Positions 62,551 through 64,000 of a stretch of DNA of 64,000 nucleotides are shown here, one piece after another; position 1 is the first letter of the stretch, and the number at the start of each line of letters is the position of its first letter. This DNA comes from Mucilaginibacter sp. (GTDB lineage: Bacteria; Bacteroidota; Bacteroidia; Sphingobacteriales; Sphingobacteriaceae): assembly GCA_031292485.1 (NCBI GenBank), contig JARLHA010000008.1:62001-126000 (forward strand). Reading direction: 5' to 3'. The notes beneath the pieces are model-generated. The model saw nothing but the letters and a program-made list of their open reading frames with translations, had not been told where the DNA came from and made no database searches. The position numbers and the translations under genes were made by a program.

Positions 62551-63618
62551 TTATAATTTAATAAACTCAACCCGTCTGTTTTTTGCTTTGTTTACCGCGT
62601 TATCATTTGGGGCGATGGGTTGGGTTTTACCCATGCCATCTGTTTCCATTCGGGTGATGTCAATATTGAAACTATGGCTGAGCTCTGTTTTTACAGATGC
62701 TGCTCTTTTTTTTGAAAGATCAAGATTGACAACATCATTGCCATCAGCATCCGTATAGCCTATTATTTTTATTTTTATCGTTGGGTTGTCTGTCAATATC
62801 TGTGCTATTTCTTTTAATGTAGCAAGTGACTCGGGTTTTATTTGGGCCGAATTAACATCAAACTGGATGCCGTAGGTAATAAGTTTTCCTTCATTAAGCA
62901 ATTTGTTCCGCATATCCGGCAAACCTGCTGCTATCCTGAAATTGCTGATGATCGGGCTTACTTCATCTGTAGTTTCCATCCTGAAAATATTATAAGAATA
63001 ACCTGCGATCATTCCCCTTGGCAGATCGAGTATTTTGTTTTCATCGGCATACATCCTTAAACGTTGTTTTTGTACCCAAAAGGCAACGTGGTATTTTTGT
63101 CCCGACTTAAACTGGAAGGCGCTGTTCCCATGGTCTTTGTAGCCTTCATCTTTTTGCGAATAATTTGTCCAGTCGATCTGGTCAAACCCTGCGGTTATTT
63201 TTGTGCCGGCTTTACCCGGAATGGCACCCCCTTCATTCGGATTATCCAATGTTCCCGATACGAGAAAGAAATCAATACCATACATATTTTCCGAATTGTT
63301 GCTGGTTATCGGCACAAAATCAAATTCAATGGTGAAATTATCTGTAAAGGTTCCCTTTGCCCCGGGAATAAAAAAACCGCCTTTGGCTAACTGGAACCAT
63401 CTGCCGGGGTATTTGGCGATGGTTACTATTTCGCCGCTTGAATTGGTGTTCCACAGGGCCGGGAAATCACCAACGTTACCTGATGTGAAATCATCGTAAA
63501 AAATAATTTTTTCACCTGGGATGAAATCAAATTTTGACACTGTTTTATTTTCGTCCTGGGCATAAGCCGCAACCGAACATAACAGCATCCCCGCAATCAT
63601 TAGGTAAAGTGTTTTCAT
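62551..63618 (-). CDS. OmpA-family protein with an N-terminal lectin-like domain
   Basis: 355 residues with a signal peptide (ending AAYAQ). Residues ~30-235 form a jelly-roll/LamG-like sandwich (FIPGEKIIFYDDFTSGNVGD, FTIEFDFVPI, YHVAFWVQKQRLRMYADE). Residues ~245-355 are an OmpA peptidoglycan-binding domain: FDVNSAQIKPES, GYTDADGND, LDLSKKRAASV, NKAKNRRVEF. It should sit in the periplasm or outer membrane attached to peptidoglycan. The lectin-like part may bind a glycan; this is inference. Monocistronic, full length. Confidence 0.88.
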   Translation of the reverse strand: MKTLYLMIAGMLLCSVAAYAQDENKTVSKFDFIPGEKIIFYDDFTSGNVGDFPALWNTNSSGEIVTIAKYPGRWFQLAKGGFFIPGAKGTFTDNFTIEFDFVPITSNNSENMYGIDFFLVSGTLDNPNEGGAIPGKAGTKITAGFDQIDWTNYSQKDEGYKDHGNSAFQFKSGQKYHVAFWVQKQRLRMYADENKILDLPRGMIAGYSYNIFRMETTDEVSPIISNFRIAAGLPDMRNKLLNEGKLITYGIQFDVNSAQIKPESLATLKEIAQILTDNPTIKIKIIGYTDADGNDVVNLDLSKKRAASVKTELSHSFNIDITRMETDGMGKTQPIAPNDNAVNKAKNRRVEFIKL

Positions 63619-63781
63619 GGCTTAAATTTTTTCTAAAATAAGACATGCAATAAAAAAGCTAAATGATAGCGGTCATTAAAATAAATGAAGTTTATCATCT
63701 ATTTATTTGATAATGAAAGGGATAGTAGTATGGTTGGTGATGCTATTTTGTTTTACTAGGATCCTTGAACCATCAACTTCT

Positions 63782-64000
63782 TTACAACCCGTCTTCCGGT
63801 AAGGTAACCCGGAACACAGACCCTTTGCCTTCTTCACTTTCAACTTCAATGGTTCCGTCGTGTTTTTCTACGATCTGTTTTACAATGCTCAGGCCCAGGC
63901 CTGTGGATTGTTCGCCTTTAAGGCCGGGGCGGCCTGCTTTGGTAAAGGCGTCAAAAATGATAGGTAATTTTTCTTTGGGGATCCCGATACCCTGATCCTT
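63782..64000 (-). CDS. histidine kinase, C-terminal fragment
   Basis: The last 72 residues of a HATPase domain, cut by the right edge. It reads DQGIGIPKEKLPIIFDAFTK, then GLGLSIVKQIVEKHDG and a final VTLPEDGL before TAA. These are the G1 and G2 boxes of a sensor kinase; its sensor domain lies outside the window. Confidence 0.9.
   Translation of the reverse strand, partial: KDQGIGIPKEKLPIIFDAFTKAGRPGLKGEQSTGLGLSIVKQIVEKHDGTIEVESEEGKGSVFRVTLPEDGL

Noticed and set aside
62371..62556. 61-codon plus-strand ORF
   Set aside because: No start context, no recognisable pattern, and it runs into the end of the OmpA-family gene.
1..64000. tRNA, rRNA, prophage or transposase genes
   Set aside because: I looked for cloverleaf-like arms, rRNA words and DDE or Y1 transposase motifs and saw none; without a covariance search a divergent tRNA cannot be fully excluded.

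Overview
The window looks like chromosome of a member of the Bacteroidota, most likely family Sphingobacteriaceae (Mucilaginibacter/Pedobacter-like). This is inferred from gene content: a PorE-like TPR/PD40/OmpA protein, DUF4251 proteins, long FtsX/MacB-type permeases, a Nudix-type regulator, and mostly absent Shine-Dalgarno sequences. The base composition is moderate. I see no rRNA, tRNA, CRISPR array, prophage or intact insertion sequence.

Layout. 1-8.2 kb: tail of a Gfo/Idh/MocA-type oxidoreductase, a secreted serine beta-lactamase-like hydrolase, two unknown genes, a secreted type-B carboxylesterase divergent from a NrtR-like regulator with a 21-bp palindrome between them, a DUF695 protein and a LutA-like Fe-S protein. 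8.5-12.2 kb: a soluble histidine kinase whose N-terminal half is about 20 tandem 21-residue coiled-coil repeats, followed by two response regulators. 12.2-13.3 kb: a gene-free island of nested inverted repeats. 13.3-20.6 kb: an AT-rich TlpA-like thioredoxin, a Tat-exported TIM-barrel protein, two small paralogues, and a minimal ethanolamine operon (permease, eutB, eutC) with a partly duplicated eutB-eutC junction. 20.7-25.8 kb: two DUF4251 proteins, htpG, an FMN reductase and a ParE-type toxin-antitoxin pair.

25.9-48.8 kb is the most striking region. An NtrY/NtrC-like two-component system is divergent from a MacA-like adaptor, one MacB/LolD-type ATPase and seven consecutive 780-810-residue FtsX-type permeases. 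All seven permeases end in the same motif. The simplest reading is a sigma-54-controlled efflux or envelope-stress array in which one ATPase and one adaptor serve several permeases; this is inference.

48.9-64 kb: manC, recQ, then an AT-rich two-gene module (ABC-type AAA ATPase plus a small PD-(D/E)XK-like nuclease, overlapping by 4 bp) that looks like an uncharacterised defence system. Then come a PorE-like protein, queE, a lipoprotein, an NTF2-like protein, folD, a small membrane protein, lepA, an OmpA-family protein and the end of another histidine kinase. Many spacers carry short dispersed repeats (ATTCGTG, GTCATT, GATTAG and ATGACGCGAAGC types).
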